From Pseudisothecium myosuroides (lineage: Eukaryota; Streptophyta; Bryopsida; Hypnales; Lembophyllaceae): DNA of 64,000 nt. The translations under genes and the position numbers were made by a program. The notes under the pieces were generated by a model. That model made no database searches. It had not been told where the DNA came from and saw only the letters and a program-made list of their open reading frames with translations. Shown here one piece after another: positions 1-13,071 of the stretch. How positions within the stretch are numbered: the stretch's first letter is position 1; each line of letters opens with the position of its first letter. The stretch lies in assembly GCA_951799445.1 (NCBI GenBank), contig OX637294.1:22593452-22657451 (forward strand), written 5' to 3'.

Positions 1-1
1 A

Positions 2-3000
2 TTTGTTGAGCGATCACACTATTTCGTTCTCGACAACTGGAAGCGTCTCTGGATTCTGTCGCTCTGGGTCTCGGCTATGGCGGTTCTGTTTGCCTGGAAG
101 TTTTTTCAGTACAGGCAACGGAACGCGTTTTACGTCATGGGTTACTGTCTGTGTGTCGCAAAGGGAGCAGCTGAGACTTTGAAGCTCAACATGGCGCTCA
201 TTCTTTTGCCCGTTTGTCGCAACACGCTCACTCGTCTGCGCTCCACTCGTCTCGGGAAGATCATCCCTTTTGATGATAATCTCGACTTTCATAAGATCAT
301 TGCTGGGGGAATAGCGGTTGGGATTTTCACGCACGTTACGTGTCATATTACGTGTGATATCCCGAAGTTAGTGAATGCGCCTGAGGAGAAGTTTTTCAAG
401 TATTTGGGGGATGATTTTGAGAAGCAGCCGACGTATAAGGAGATCCTGAAGATGTCGGTGGGGTTGAGTGGGCTGCTGATGTTGGGGTTGATGATTGTGG
501 CGTTTTTATTGGCGACACATTGGTTTAGGAGGAGCTTGGTGAAATTGCCGTGGCCGTTTCATAGGTTGACGGGGTTTAATGCGTTCTGGTACTCGCATCA
601 CTTGTTTGTTATTGTGTATGTGCTGCTGATTCTGCATACAGTCAAGCTCCTGCTCTACAATCCGTGGTACGAGCGCTCGGTACGAATCTCTTACCTCTTT
701 TTTCCTCTAATTTCTTGTCTCTAATCTCTTGATTGCATCCCTCTTCTAACATTCAAATTCACTAAAAAAAGGCACCCAATTGAAACTGTCAATGTTCAAA
801 ATCAATGTTCAGGTTGTGTGATCCGAGAGTCGTCCACCTGTAATTCAAAACTTGGGGATGCTTTCTCAGTAGACGCTAATGCTCAAGTTAATTCACTTAA
901 TGATAGAGGTTGAAATAGGGCAAGATTCCTTACAGCATCGTTAAACACTATTGATCCCATTAGAATCTAATACACACCATACTGTTATTCCAATCCGAGA
1001 GCTAAGGTTTCAAACTTCCGGGGGGTGTTCGTTGTGCAGACATGGATGTACATCGCGGTTCCATTACTCCTCTACGCAGGCGAACGTTTCCTTCGCATGT
1101 ACCGCACAAACTCCACAAAGGTCGACGTCGTCAAGGTGAGTCCCAAATCACAAAAGCCTCACGAAATCCTAAAATTAGGTCAAACAATTCCATCCGATTC
1201 CTGATATGGGTTCTCTCCACATCACGAAAGCCTCACGAAATCCTAAAATTAGGTCAAACAATTCCATCCAATTCCTGATATGGGTTCTCTCCAAATTCTT
1301 CCCAAATTCTTCCACTCACCCCCGTGTCTCCCTTCCTTCCCATTCAGGCCGCCATCTACACCGGCAACGTGCTCGCCATCCACATCACCAAACCCGACAA
1401 TTTCAAATACAAGTCCGGCATGTACCTCTTCCTCCAATGCCCGGAGATTTCCTCCTTCGAATGGCACCCTTTCTCCATCACCTCTTCCCCTGACGACCCT
1501 TTCCTCTCCGTCCACATCCGCACTCTGGGCGACTGGACTGCCGAGATGAAGAAGCTGTTCAGTGAAGCTTGTGGTGGTCGCCCTCGTCTCCAAACAGTGA
1601 ACAACTACGGTCTCAGTGGGGAGCTTACTCTTGCTGCTCGTTTCCCCAGGCTTTACATCGACGGGCCTTACGGTGCTCCTGCTCAAGACTATCTGAAGTA
1701 CGATGTGTTGTTGCTGGTGGGACTGGGGATTGGGGCCACGCCGTTTATCAGTATTTTGAAGGATATGTTGCATCACCAGAAGACGGAGAGTGGGTCGAGT
1801 GGGTCGGCGTTGGGGTTGGGATCGGGGTCGGATCCTAGCATGAGTCGGGATTTTTCGCAACTGAGTGGGGAGATCGTGAAGAGTCCGAAGGTGAAGAAGA
1901 GGAAGAGGAAGCCCAAGGCGTATTTCTATTGGGTGACGAGGGAGCAAGGGTCGTTTGATTGGTTTCGGGGAGTTATGCGAGATGTGGAGGAGGTGGATAA
2001 CAAGGTAATGAAGCCTTTGCTCTTCTCAAATGTGTGAGATGAATGCCAGAAGAGATTTGTTGTATGACATACTTCTAAGTTAGCACGACTCCAGGAATTG
2101 CAGTTGTTTTCTTATGGTTTACTCAAGGACCGTGATTTGGGGAAGAGAACAATGACTGGGAAGATCATAATGACAGTCCTGGATTTAGGTTTTGAAATGA
2201 CGAGGTGAAGCGAATGATAGTCTTTGGATTAGGTTTTGAAATGAAGAGGTGAAGAATGATGGTCCTTAATTGATTTAGGTTTAGGAAATGACAAGATGAA
2301 GCCAGAGATGATGGTCTCTCTTGATTGAGGTCGTGAAATGAAGGAGGGGGAGGGGGGAGCGATCGTCTTAGATTTAGGGTTTGGAATGAATAGGTGTACA
2401 TTGTGGTGCAATTGGGTGCAAGCGTGATTTAGGGTATACATGCCTTACTTCTGGAGGTCTAAGAGTTGCTTTACACTTGGTGCCAACTCAAGAAAATCAA
2501 AGAATTCTGAACATATTGTTGCTCAAGCTGGGATATTTCTAGTCGCGAAATGAAATTGTACATCTACTTTTAGCGTATAGCATGCAATTGTGCTATCTAG
2601 CAGAGCGACTGATGCAAAATGACCACAAGTGTGCTATTTTTTGAGTGAATGAAGTTAGTTACGTACACTCCTAGAAAATAGAGCTGCAAGAAAATGTGCC
2701 ATCTATTTGGAGATGACCGATTAAGAGAGTGCTAACTCTGGTGTCATGTTGTTGCAGGAGTACATTGAGATGCATAATTACTTGACGAGTGTTTACGAGG
2801 AAGGCGATGCGAGGTCGACATTGGTGATGATGTTGCAAGCCTTGCACCATGCCAAAAATGGGGTTGACCTTGTTTCCGGCACAAGGGTACGTCTCATTTT
2901 GTTTTTTGAAGCCATGTTGGAGCCCTAATCGTTGCCTGTCAGTTACCATTTGGCTCACTTTTTCTTCTGATCGACTTTGCAGGCACGCACGCATTTTGCA

Positions 3001-3514
3001 AGACCTAACTGGAAGAGTGTCTTCTCAAAGCTAGCTGCTACACACCAGGATAAGCGAGTTGGTACGAATCCTCTCACTCTCTTAGTTCTTCGTAATCTTA
3101 ATGAAACCTTATAATCTACTGGGCTGGGTTATAACCATCCCTAAACCCTAAATTTAGTTTGTATTCTTGACACCTCCATTTCTTAAGATCTTATTTCACA
3201 AATCGTTGTCTTAAACATTATGCTAAGTAACTCAAAAGCTCATTCTTTTTCACACGTACTACTTTCCATAGCAAGGCTCCCGATTTGAGTCACCTAGTAC
3301 ATCCTGTTTTTGATGTTTATTTTCCCTTCATTTTTATATGTTTTCGCACTTTGTGCTATCATGGTCTGCCGAGAGTTGATATTGTTTCCCCTGTGGTTTT
3401 GCAGGAGTATTTTATTGTGGACCAGTGGCACTAGCAAACGAGCTGGAAGCCCTCTCCCGAACCTTCACCCAGAAGTCCACCACCAAATTTTCGTTCCACA
3501 AGGAGAATTTCTGA
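2..3514 (+). CDS. RBOH: Respiratory burst oxidase homolog (plant NADPH oxidase), 3' part
   Basis: Exons I join: 2-679, 1040-1135, 1348-2004, 2758-2886, 2983-3061, 3405-3514, all with GT-AG introns and matching phases, giving 582 residues to the stop. The N-terminal EF-hand region lies upstream of the window. The protein is a plasma-membrane flavocytochrome that moves electrons from cytosolic NADPH to external oxygen to make superoxide. Visible: ferric-reductase membrane domain with candidate haem histidines at residues 97, 111, 115, 199 and 200 of this fragment; FAD motif HPFSITS near 297; [15 protein letters not shown] motif GLGIGATPF near 383; [18 protein letters not shown]; and the family C-terminus FHKENF. 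A Gly/Ser-rich then Lys/Arg-rich insert (about 400-440) separates the nucleotide-binding blocks; its length varies in the family. Tail and core match plant RBOHs closely. Which paralogue it is cannot be told without the N-terminus. Confidence 0.95.
1148..1295 (+). repeat. Tandem duplication, 74-bp unit, in RBOH intron
   Basis: Two head-to-tail copies (1148-1221 and 1222-1295) differ at only a few bases and fill most of the short intron between the exon ending at 1135 and the one starting at 1348. The acceptor tract lies just downstream, so the duplication lengthens the intron without touching either splice site. Confidence 0.9.
2175..2400 (+). repeat. Degenerate tandem repeat in RBOH intron
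   Basis: About five diverged units of 45-55 bp sit in the 753-bp intron 2005-2757. Each has a core like TTTAGGTTTTGAAATGA followed by an AGGTGAAG-type stretch. A single similar unit occurs at about 56640-56670, so the unit may come from a dispersed repeat. Confidence 0.7.
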
Positions 3515-6500
3515 GGATGGATCTGTGACCAAGCAAGCTTGTAGATAAAAAACGAATTCCGATTCAGCCCCTCAGCAGCAGCAGTCGCCATGGAAGTTGT
3601 AATATATATACAATCATTGTCAAAATTGGTGGCGCCCAAGGTTACCGATTCTTTACAATAGAGAGATCAGATCTTCTTCGAAACGAAGAATTGATGAATG
3701 AATCCCATTTTTTAGTGATCGAGAGAGAGCCATCTTGTAGTAATAGCGGATGAGTCTTAATTAATGAAAGTAGGGCAGAGTCATAAGACTTTAGAAGGTG
3801 CCCAAGGCATGCAAGCGCAGCGTTACAAAGATTGAATGCTAGCTAGCAAATAGCCAGGCTTCTTCTATTGTGCTCGTGTTGTCATTGTTGGCATCTCGGC
3901 AGCCTCCAGTAGCCTCCCCTTGGGATTCTGCTTCCCTCACAAGGGGTACCAGCCAAGGGTTCATCTTATGTGAAAAATTTATTGAAAAAACGAAAAATCT
4001 AAGTGGCCGCAAGGCCTGCTTCTTCACTTGGATACGGTACATGGTCTCAAATTTGGGAAGGGGGAAGGGGGAAGGGGGTCTTCTGTGTGTGGCACTTGTG
4101 TTGTCGTTAAACTGAATGAATTTGTCAAACCTTATGTTAAATGACCCCTAGAGGTCAGCTCATGGAAAAAGGGGATGGGCCTTGGTCAACCTTAGTTGTT
4201 GGTTGGAACTTTCAAAATATCCATTTTTGGCATATGTTTTGACGAGTTTCGGCTCTACCGTATTTTAAAAATTTGAAGAAATTGAAGAAATTGAAAGAAT
4301 TACTGCAACTGCACGCTCCAAGTGTCTAGAATACAATTACACCATATTTTGTATTTTTCATTCTAATTTTCTTCTTTTCAAATGTTTTTTCTTCATTTGT
4401 GTTACAAAAATTGTGTTTTTCATTCTAATTATATTTCTTATATTTAGGGTTACTTGCTATTGAATATCAAGGTATGCGCACCTAGAATCATCACCTGAAA
4501 TGTATACAGTGCATTCATTTCAAGGTCACAGTTGTGCCAGTTGAATGGCGATTGTCAAATTTCAAACAATTTTGTAACAATTTTGCAACAATTTTGCCAA
4601 CAATTTTGCCAGCTAATTCCTCAGTCAATTTACCCCCGTTACTTAGATCATCGACAAGTACAAGTCATACAAAACATCCCCTACATAATTTAGGTAGCCG
4701 AGGACCTTACAAACCGTCTCGTACATCTTTACAAACTGTTGTCATATTGGGGTTGCTAACTTTCTATATTGACTTGTATAATTGACATTTTCGGTACTGT
4801 ATCAGAGTCTAATCTTATTCCACAAGTAAACCTGTTCCACCCTCTGTTTTTTTTTGCTGTTTTCCATGACTGCATAATTGATTCATTAGCGTCCCATTGG
4901 CAGCGCTCTATCAGCTACAGCCTTCTTACATCATTATCATTTGGGCATTACTTACTGTAACTTAATATTTTGTTTTCCATCCGTGGTCATAAAGTTTAAC
5001 ATTGTTTGAACATTGAAGACTTCACTTGAGGTCGTTGGTGTCTTCAGTGACTCTTCAGTCTTTGTTGACAAACACCTGGAAGTTCGAAGAGCCGCCTGAT
5101 AGTCGGGGCTTGTTTCGTCAACTAGTCTTCGGAGGAGTACTGTAGGAGCTCGTTTTTTTGCTTTTACAAAAGACTTGGATTCAATTTCTACGACCACCGA
5201 CGAAGTACTTTAAACGCAGCCTTTCTTTTTCTGGTCGGTAGGATGATTTTATATTAAAAAAATAAAAAATAAAAATTGATGTACTGCAGACTACTGAAAG
5301 TTGCTGACTTCTTCCACGTGCATGAATTTCAATGGGACTGAGATCAATTGTAACGGATAAACAGTAGAAAAGTAAAAATCTATACACGACTACCCTATGT
5401 GAAGGTCAGATTTGGAAATTACTAAGTCAGCTTTGTGAAAAAAAATGCCACATGTCATCTTGTGATTGGTGTGAGGTGAAATGGACCCCAAAGAATTTGA
5501 CGCCCTAAAAATTTGATGTGGAAATTCAATTTCAACACCTGAATGTTGAATCAGACCTTCGTGTACGGTAGCTAGTTACGAGGGGGGAGGGGTGTCAAAA
5601 TGCATGTGACTATGGAGTTGTCTAATCAAGTTACAATAGCGTTGTGATAAATTATAGCTTTGTATTACTTGTGGAAACTATGTTCTAAAGTAAGGAAACC
5701 CAAAATCAATGGTGCACCGAAAACCAACAGTGTGTACCAAGTAGTGGGTTTCACAACAGATATATTTCCTTTTCTTAGATTCCACTCACACTACAATAAC
5801 ATGTCTTATCCATGAGAGAGAAAAGATAACCCCACCAAGATGTAGGGTAGTGATTGGAAGAGAGTTTAGTGTAGTTTTTTTGATCCCTTGATCTCATGTT
5901 GTCCTTCTAAAATGGTATTTTACCGTGGTGTGAATGCACCCCAAGAATTTGGTGAAAGAAGATCACAAATGATGTGATATTACAGAAACTGGCATTGAAG
6001 AGGTCAAGTCCCCCTACTTTCAAACAGAAAAAATAGAGAAAAATAGAAAAATCAAAATTTGCAAATGCAGGGTTAGATGGAGAGATGACGCCATTTTCTG
6101 TTATTATTTGCAGAGAGCCACTCAGTCAAGTGGGTGCTATTAGGCAGACAGCACGGCCTAATCCAAGTGAGATTAGCCAATTTGGCATGAGAAGTAAAAA
6201 TAAGTAGAACCCCCAAGCCAAGTTTCCGGATCTCACAGAAGCTCATAATTTTTATTTTTTTAAACAAATGGAAAATATGATACCACTCATTGCATCAGGG
6301 GCTCATATTTGGGGTACAGTCATGTGGGCACCTGCCAGAAGAGGCTTTATTCTTTTTTCTTTTTTTTCTTTGTCTTTTTTTTTTAGGTCATGGGGGTACA
6401 AAATTTCTTATTCTCAACTCAACGCTGAGTGTGGCTTTTTTGCTGGATGCCCGGAAGGCCCAGGATCAACCTCAACTTCCCACATTCCAATGCCGTTTAC

Positions 6501-7719
6501 GGAATCTTAGAATATTCGTAATTATTTACTTTTATTTTCGAACCCATTTTTTATTCCATGGCCTTGCTATTTTTTAATTTTATTTTTTTGTCAGAGGAAG
6601 AACATGATTTTTTATTCTATGGCAGCGAAATTTAGCAATTGCACCTGGCTGGTGGGTCAATTCATTTTATATTTTCAACTGGGTTCCCAATTGTAGCAGT
6701 GAATAAATGAAGTGTGCATGAAGTGATTTCCGGGATTACTATAAGGGAATCAAGCAGAGTGTTAATTTTAACATTTTTTTGCATTTTGGGGGGCTTGGAG
6801 GGGCTTGGGATTCGTCGCCATAAGTTTCGTGGAGATTCTAAGTTCCTCACAACCTCCCTTTCCTTCCAGAGGGAATTCGGTCCTTTCTTTCCCTCCAAGT
6901 TGGTACTTGCCAACATGGAATCCGAAGTTGCTCTCAATTGCTGCAACAATAAGTACAATTAAGGAATATAATTAAAATTATGTGTATAATAAAATAAATT
7001 TAAATTTATAGTGACCATGATTGTTAAAAGGAAGTAAAAAAGAAAATATCAATATTGGGTTCTAGTGAAGAGGGACAAGACAATTAATGAATTGAGGAGA
7101 CATGTTCCAATTGGCAATGTGCAATTCAAGTTGCTAGAATTGGAACACCAAGAAGAGGAAAATGATGAGGATTGTTGGCAAGCTTAATTTTACTTTTGTA
7201 AAGTTTTGAGGATGATGGTATTCCAAAGATTGACCTTTTAATTTCTATAGTGGAAAAGGTATTTACAACTAGTGGAAACATGAGTTTTGTAGGCAAAGGG
7301 AATGACCTAGAAGAAAACCCACATGACAAACTAGACTAATTGTTAATCTTCGCGTGGTCAAATCATTTGTTTTGTCCCTTTAAGTTGTCTATGTTCTAAT
7401 CTTGTTCTTTGTTCCTGATGTGCCAAGGCACTATTCATATTGAGATTCATATACTATTCACGTAGTCCATAATTTTGCTAAGTGGACTCATTCCTTCCTT
7501 CTGATAGCAAGGACAATTCGTTCCGAGATGCCTACTTAGAAACTTTAGTTATAATTGGAGGTCGTCTATTGGTTGGTGATTTATAAGTGCTCAATGGCTG
7601 ATGCTTAGTGGCGACAAGAGATTGGTTTGCAAACTTTGCCCACACTAATTGCTCAGATTTCCAACATTGGAGGGCACCCTCGTCAGCGGGGAGCACAAAG
7701 GACCCCTAAAACCGATTGG
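3515..7719. other. RBOH 3' UTR and AT-rich intergenic DNA
   Basis: The first roughly 250 bases after the RBOH stop are probably 3' UTR. Beyond that I see short poly(A)/poly(T) runs, a G-rich patch near 4060-4080, and no reading frame with coding character. No repeat family here could be bounded with confidence. Confidence 0.5.
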
Positions 7720-8659
7720 TTAACCCCTAAAGGACCAGCATGCATTTTTTGGCCGTTTAGAAATTTTGGGCAAGTCCGTGTGACTAGAGATTTCCATATT
7801 TTAAGCTGAAATTTTAATAGAAGGTGGACGCAAGGAATATCTTTCATATGCACTAAATTTCAGCACATTTGGAAATAGGAGTCAAAAGTTATGGCCAAAT
7901 ATGTTACTTTTTTCGTAACTGGGCAATCCGGGGCGCAAAAAAAAATTTGGCAAAATTTTGATTTTTTTTTTTTAATATTTTTTTTCTTGTAGATTATATT
8001 TTTGTCTATCTGGAAAGCTTTGATTCATTTCATTTGGATTTGTTATGAGAAAGTTGTAGACATTCTTGTTTTTCGGGCAGTTAGAGCATCTTCTTGAAAA
8101 AAATAACTTGTAGGATTCATTTCTAAATGCTATTTTTGCAATTTAAAAAAAAAAAAATTCTCATGGTTTAGTTTACTTGCTAGAACAATCTCACCATTGG
8201 GATTAGTGTATTTTAATTCCATCTAAAATATATTAATGTTTTAGATTTTCCTTCTATCTTGTACCTACTTCTACTTGATAAATTTTTTAGGAATGATAAT
8301 TAAGTTTTTTTGAATATTTTTTTTTCCCCTAGACTCTCAACTCAATTCTCCACTATAAAGATTTGAAGCACAAAACTCTGTAGTGCAAAACTTTTAAGTG
8401 AAAAATGTTTAAAGTCAAAAATCTAGTCCCGCAATGTGCTGAAATACTTGTTTTTTCCACTTTAAACACAGATATCTTGCAATCTGAGCGGTCAAAAATT
8501 CTGAAATTTTTTCCACACATTCTCATACTAGTTAGGTATAAGATCCTATGGTTAGATGTGCAAAAAAAATATTTTTCAAATTTTTTTACTCCTTGCTATA
8601 GAAATGGCAGTTTTGAGTGTTTTTTGGCAGAAAAAAGGCCTTGGGCCTTTAGGGGTTAA
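7720..8659 (+). mobile_element. TTAA-flanked non-autonomous element, piggyBac-like, copy A
   Basis: A 940-bp unit bounded by TTAA on both sides. The left end reads CCCCTAAAGGACC and the right end is the inverse of CCCCTAAAGGCCC, so the terminal inverted repeats match at 12 of 13 positions. A TTAA target duplication plus ends starting CCC is the structure of piggyBac-superfamily transposons. There is no transposase frame inside, so it would need help from elsewhere to move. By eye it is about 95% identical to the copy at 33205-34147, in the same orientation. Assignment to piggyBac is inference from termini only. Confidence 0.75.
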
Positions 8660-9521
8660 CAATGTTATGTCAAGGTCTACCACATCCTATTTTTATTGGT
8701 CTTATTGAATGCTTTACTAGAATCTTTTTTTTTTGTTCAAATTCACAATGGTTGTTTTTTATAAATATATGTATTTTAAATGGTGATCTTTTCAATAGAA
8801 AATAAAATAAAAATATAAGGCTAGTTGGATGTAGTTTTTTGCCACAATGTTTTTGTCTGAGGTAGGCATACCTATTGTGGACTTTCTTCTAATCGATTGA
8901 ATTCCTATCTACATGTGTACAACATTTCAGTTCTTGAAATGTTAAACTGATGTAGATAGGAATACAATTGGAAAGAAGGATAGAAAAAGGATCCATAATA
9001 GGTTTGTTTACCTTATATTCATCTTAATGTAGTTGGAACAAAATGGACCTTACCTTGAAAAGACATAAAAGACTAAAAGTGTCATTGGATGGTCAAACAA
9101 TCTTTTTACATTGAAAAATGGATGCTTTTCGATCAATTGTATGTGTGCAACTTTAGTAATGCTCTATCCACATCATTGATCGAGTTAAAGTCAAGTTATA
9201 TTAGTTGTTTTTATTTTTTATTTTATGTAGGATAGTTTTTTTTTTATATGGTATTCAGATACAATACAGTATGTTTCAATACTTTGAGGCTTTTTCACTT
9301 AAAATCTTGCTTTCGCTTCAAAAAAATTCTTTTCTTGTTGCGCAAAACTATGACAATAAAACTTCTAATCTGTAATTTCTACTCTATAATTTCTACTCCG
9401 CTTGGAAAAATCATGAAAATGAGCATTTGATTGAATTTTGAAGTCAACTGAGGATTTGTAGACATGTCTGTAAATATAGATTGATACAAACAAAAAAAAA
9501 ATCCTATAATATTTTATACTA
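8660..9521. other. Intergenic, AT-rich, one imperfect hairpin
   Basis: No coding signal. The only structure I can define is the imperfect foldback at about 8868-9010, listed separately. The rest is homopolymer-rich low-complexity DNA. Confidence 0.5.
8868..9010. repeat. Imperfect inverted repeat (hairpin), about 140 bp
   Basis: The left arm begins ACCTATTGTGGA and ends CCTATCTACAT. The right arm begins ATGTAGATAGGAAT and ends CCATAATAGGT. Arms are about 45-55 bases, pair well at both ends and poorly in the middle, with a loop of roughly 40 bases. Could be a small MITE or a decayed foldback. Confidence 0.5.
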
Positions 9522-9696
9522 CAGTAGAACCTCTATAAGTCGATAAACCTTTGTAAACCAATCATGTTAGATCGGTCCCAGATTGGGCCACATAACAAAG
9601 GCTATGACTAAAAATGACCCTTTAGAAGTCAATAAACCTCTATAAACCAATCTGTCAGATCGGTCCATGACCAATCAGCTTAGAGAGGTTCTATTG
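9522..9696. mobile_element. pogo-like (Emigrant-type) MITE
   Basis: A 175-bp element flanked by TA on both sides (9520-9521 and 9697-9698). The left end CAGTAGAACCTCTATAAG is mirrored by the right end (inverse of CAATAGAACCTCTCTAAG). This closely resembles the terminal sequence known for the Arabidopsis Emigrant/Lemi1 MITEs of the pogo branch of Tc1/mariner. The interior holds two diverged copies of one unit, each ending near AGATCGGTCC. Confidence 0.85.
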
Positions 9697-9698
9697 TA

Positions 9699-10352
9699 TA
9701 GTGCACTTCTATCTCAAAATTTTCAAATTCTTGAAGCATGTTTTGTGTTCGATATGAATTTTTTTCACTTTATCTTCAAAAAATTCATATTAATTTGAAT
9801 TTCTCACCCCATAAAAACTGAAAACTTTATTTTATGACATCCTGTATATTAGACATGTGATTCCATCTCTGAAAAATAGAAATAAGAAAATTCGCTCATA
9901 CTGTAAGTAGCAACAGAATGGAGGCCAATACAGAGACGGAAGTGGACTTTGAGTTTTGACGTCACAGTGATAGACTCCATCCTTGAAGGGTTAATTCTTA
10001 AACCTACTTATGTTGGCATGCCAATGGGACTTGTGTGCAATTCAAGCAAAGTCTTTTGATTTTTTATTTATTTTTTATCCGGACAGAGAGTCACTAAATA
10101 ATTGCATCTCTTTTTACAAGTTCTTGACCCTTAAATTTGGGCTTTCCATTGACAATTGACAATGACAGGCTTGACACGTTATATATTTGTCCTATACATT
10201 ACATTGCATTGTGGATTGTACTACTATGATCCTATCCAGCAGCTGGGTTTGGCAATTTAAACATCCTAATCTGCGTTAAACTCTGTTAATGGAAATGGTT
10301 GAAAGCAATGCTTTTGGGCATGTTCTTTTGACTTGTGACCTGAAACTGAACT
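9699..10352. other. Intergenic, nothing recognised
   Basis: AT-rich DNA between two MITEs, with no frame or repeat I can support. Confidence 0.5.
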
Positions 10353-10361
10353 GGTTGGGAG

Positions 10362-10649
10362 GCAGGACGCTAAATGAGTTCCACAAAGTGGGACCAGCCG
10401 GGTGAAAATGCAAGTTCTCGGGGGTAAAATTGAAAAATTGAAATCTTGCCCCTATTTTGTGCTGTCTCTAGGGTATGTTCTAGACCTCTCCTAGCTAATT
10501 TGGGGTCTTTGATTGCAAATACAAATTTAAAATTTGCAAAAAAAGAATTTGTGTGAAAAATAAAAAAATTCCTGCATTGTCCCTCGGGGTAAAATTCCTG
10601 CGTTTTCACCCTGCTGGTCGCACTTCGTGGGCCTCATTTAGCGTCCTAC
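10362..10649. mobile_element. Mutator-type MITE with 9-bp target duplication
   Basis: A 288-bp element flanked by an exact 9-bp direct repeat GGTTGGGAG (10353-10361 and 10650-10658). Its terminal inverted repeats are over 30 bp: the left starts GCAGGACGCTAAATGAG and the right is the inverse of GTAGGACGCTAAATGAG, and the match continues to about base 45 with few differences. A 9-bp duplication with long inverted ends is the hallmark of Mutator-like elements. No coding capacity. Confidence 0.9.
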
Positions 10650-10847
10650 GGTTGGGAGTGGGTTTTGACAATCTGAACTGCCAAACTTAGAACATTGGCA
10701 GGACTGCAGGACTTTAATTAAAGCGGTCATTTGAAGCTTGTAGTTTTATTCTTGGAGAAAACACAATAATTTTTTATTTGCCACCCATGATAAAATTTGG
10801 ATATTCTGAATTAATATTTGGATTTGGAGGTCGCAAATTAGCTACAT

Positions 10848-10925
10848 GAGGTGAAGAATATGGTAGGAGAGGTGAAGAACATAGCAGGAGAGGTGAAGAA
10901 CATAGCGGGAGAGGTGAAGAATGCA
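10848..10925. repeat. Short tandem repeat, 21-bp unit, about 4 copies
   Basis: Successive units contain GAGAGGTGAAGAACATAGC with small changes. It sits just after the Mutator-type MITE and has no coding context. Confidence 0.85.
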
Positions 10926-13071
10926 AGACACTAAGCAAATACAAAATGGAGGTATTTTTGTATATTTACCTTTGCCCACGGGAAGATAGACATAGGACAC
11001 AAACTTCAAATGACTACTTTAATGTCTTGTAGCACTAGCTCTGGTCACCAATACTCTTCATTCTAATTAGTGTGGTCCACACTAAATAGATATCATAATA
11101 GTATTTGACATAACATTGTTAACCAACCTAAACCATTCCCCTTTGAAGCAAGGATATTACCTCCCTATATGCCTGGGAGTGCACTTAGTTACATTAATTT
11201 GTAGAGAATAATTGGTTGGCTTGAAAATTGCAATACTGGTTTCGATGGTTGAGTGGAACGTTGCCAGAGAGTCATTGGGTGGTTGGGAAGTTGCCATGTT
11301 GGAAGCTTCCACTTTTTGTGGAAGCAAAATATTCACTGATTCAGTTTTCTTCTTACGTTGAATAGTGTTACAATTACATGTATATGGTAATGTAATCTTT
11401 GCCATTTATGGTGTCTGCAAAGTACTAGGGGTGAAGTATAGTCTATAGTATTTAATGATAAGAACTTAATTTAATGTAGCCCCATGTTTGTAGGAGTAAG
11501 AGCATCCATTGTGCATGACTGGAAACAAGGACAATAACAGAATTTTTAAGTGGAAGGTTGTGAACCTCATTCCATTTTGGCAATTCAAAAAAAAATTGAT
11601 CCAATGCAAAGCCAACACTCCAAACCTCAGCTAGACTTTTCTGCATTATATAAAAGAGAGGAAAATATTCTACATTAAAAAAAGACTTTTCATGCAAGAA
11701 GGGAAGGTCCAATGCTTGAAAAGGTATGACAATTATGAATCTTCCTATTGTGATTCAAATTGTGGGCTCTTCATATTTTGCCAACTTATTGTGTTTGGGA
11801 AGGCAAATGGTGGGCCTAGGAATAAAGAGACCACTACCATTGGAGAGTGTTTTTTGGTTCCTTATGTTGTGACCGTCTCGGAAGTCGGTTCCATTGCAAA
11901 TGCTTTGACATTATTTGAGAACAACACTAAATAGAATGGTGAGTGTAGTTTCAAAAAATAAAAAACACTTAAGAACTCTAACTTGAATCAAGTTTATAAC
12001 AATATTAATTATTAAGGTGGGATGATATAAACTAGACATCAACCCAATTGCGGTTGACCTATAGAATTAAATCCAATTTCACTTTTTTCTAATGTTAGTC
12101 ATTAAAATTATATTAACTTCACATTGAAACAGTTTGACTGTTTGAGTGCACAATTGAGGGTGTAAGGGTCAAAATTAAACTTCAAAATTTTAAGGATAGA
12201 GCAACAAAGGTAATACACATTGCAAGGGATTCACTTCTTTTCCCACAAACAATTTGGGATTACCATTGCAACAAGGTTGGAAATTAAGAAAGTTGCATTA
12301 GCATCCAAGAACACAAGACAATACTTCAATCTATAGTCAACAATACAAAGCAATATGCTTAAGGCCAGAACACAAATAAATTTAAAAAAAAAAATGATTC
12401 GACAAAATACATACAAAAAAATTCCTTAAACTACCATTCTTTTTTCATTTTTTAATATTTTGAATCCTATTCTCTAAACATATGTAATGACTCATTCCAA
12501 CTAGGAGTTTGTTAGTCCAGGTCTCCAAAACATCCCATCAACTATATTATCAACTTTTAATTGTTGTGAAATTAGAATTTGAAAAAAAATATCATTGGTT
12601 GGCATAAAAAATCACTTAAAATAGGTACAATCAAATTTGAACTTAGATTTTCTTGAAATTTAGATGACCATAGTATGCCCTGTTAGAAACAAACAAACTT
12701 GGCCTTGGCAAATCATAATTAAGAAAGGCGGAAAATCATGCAAATCACTCATCACATAGTCTATGTATCATAGTCTACACATGTTGTACAAAAAGCAATA
12801 CTAAATTATTCTTTTGGGTTGCACTTCACAACACATCTTACATATTTGGCACTTTGGACTTCTTCAATGTTCTTTAGAAGTTAACCTTGGAATGTCAAGT
12901 TGGTCACTATGAAAATCATCCTTTTGGATACTATATGAATCATTTGTTTAAAAAAATCCAAGACCACTCATTGGAAATCAAACTACTGTACAAGACGTCC
13001 CCTTGTTTACAAAAAATTCCAAAGATGAACATTTGCACTTCGAGAGAACCTTGTGGTGGGTGGACCCTTTA
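10926..13071. other. Intergenic AT-rich DNA
   Basis: No coding region I can support. The short frames at 11157-11934 lack codon bias, splice context or any recognisable motif. Around 12960-13040 there is a fragment related to the interior of the small element at 23685-23913 (shared stretches near AATCAAACTACTGTA and ATTTGCACTTC). Confidence 0.45.

Noticed and set aside
1249..1947. 232-codon minus-strand frame opposite the RBOH exon
   Set aside because: Antisense shadow of a strongly conserved RBOH exon with Arg/His-rich composition typical of shadows.
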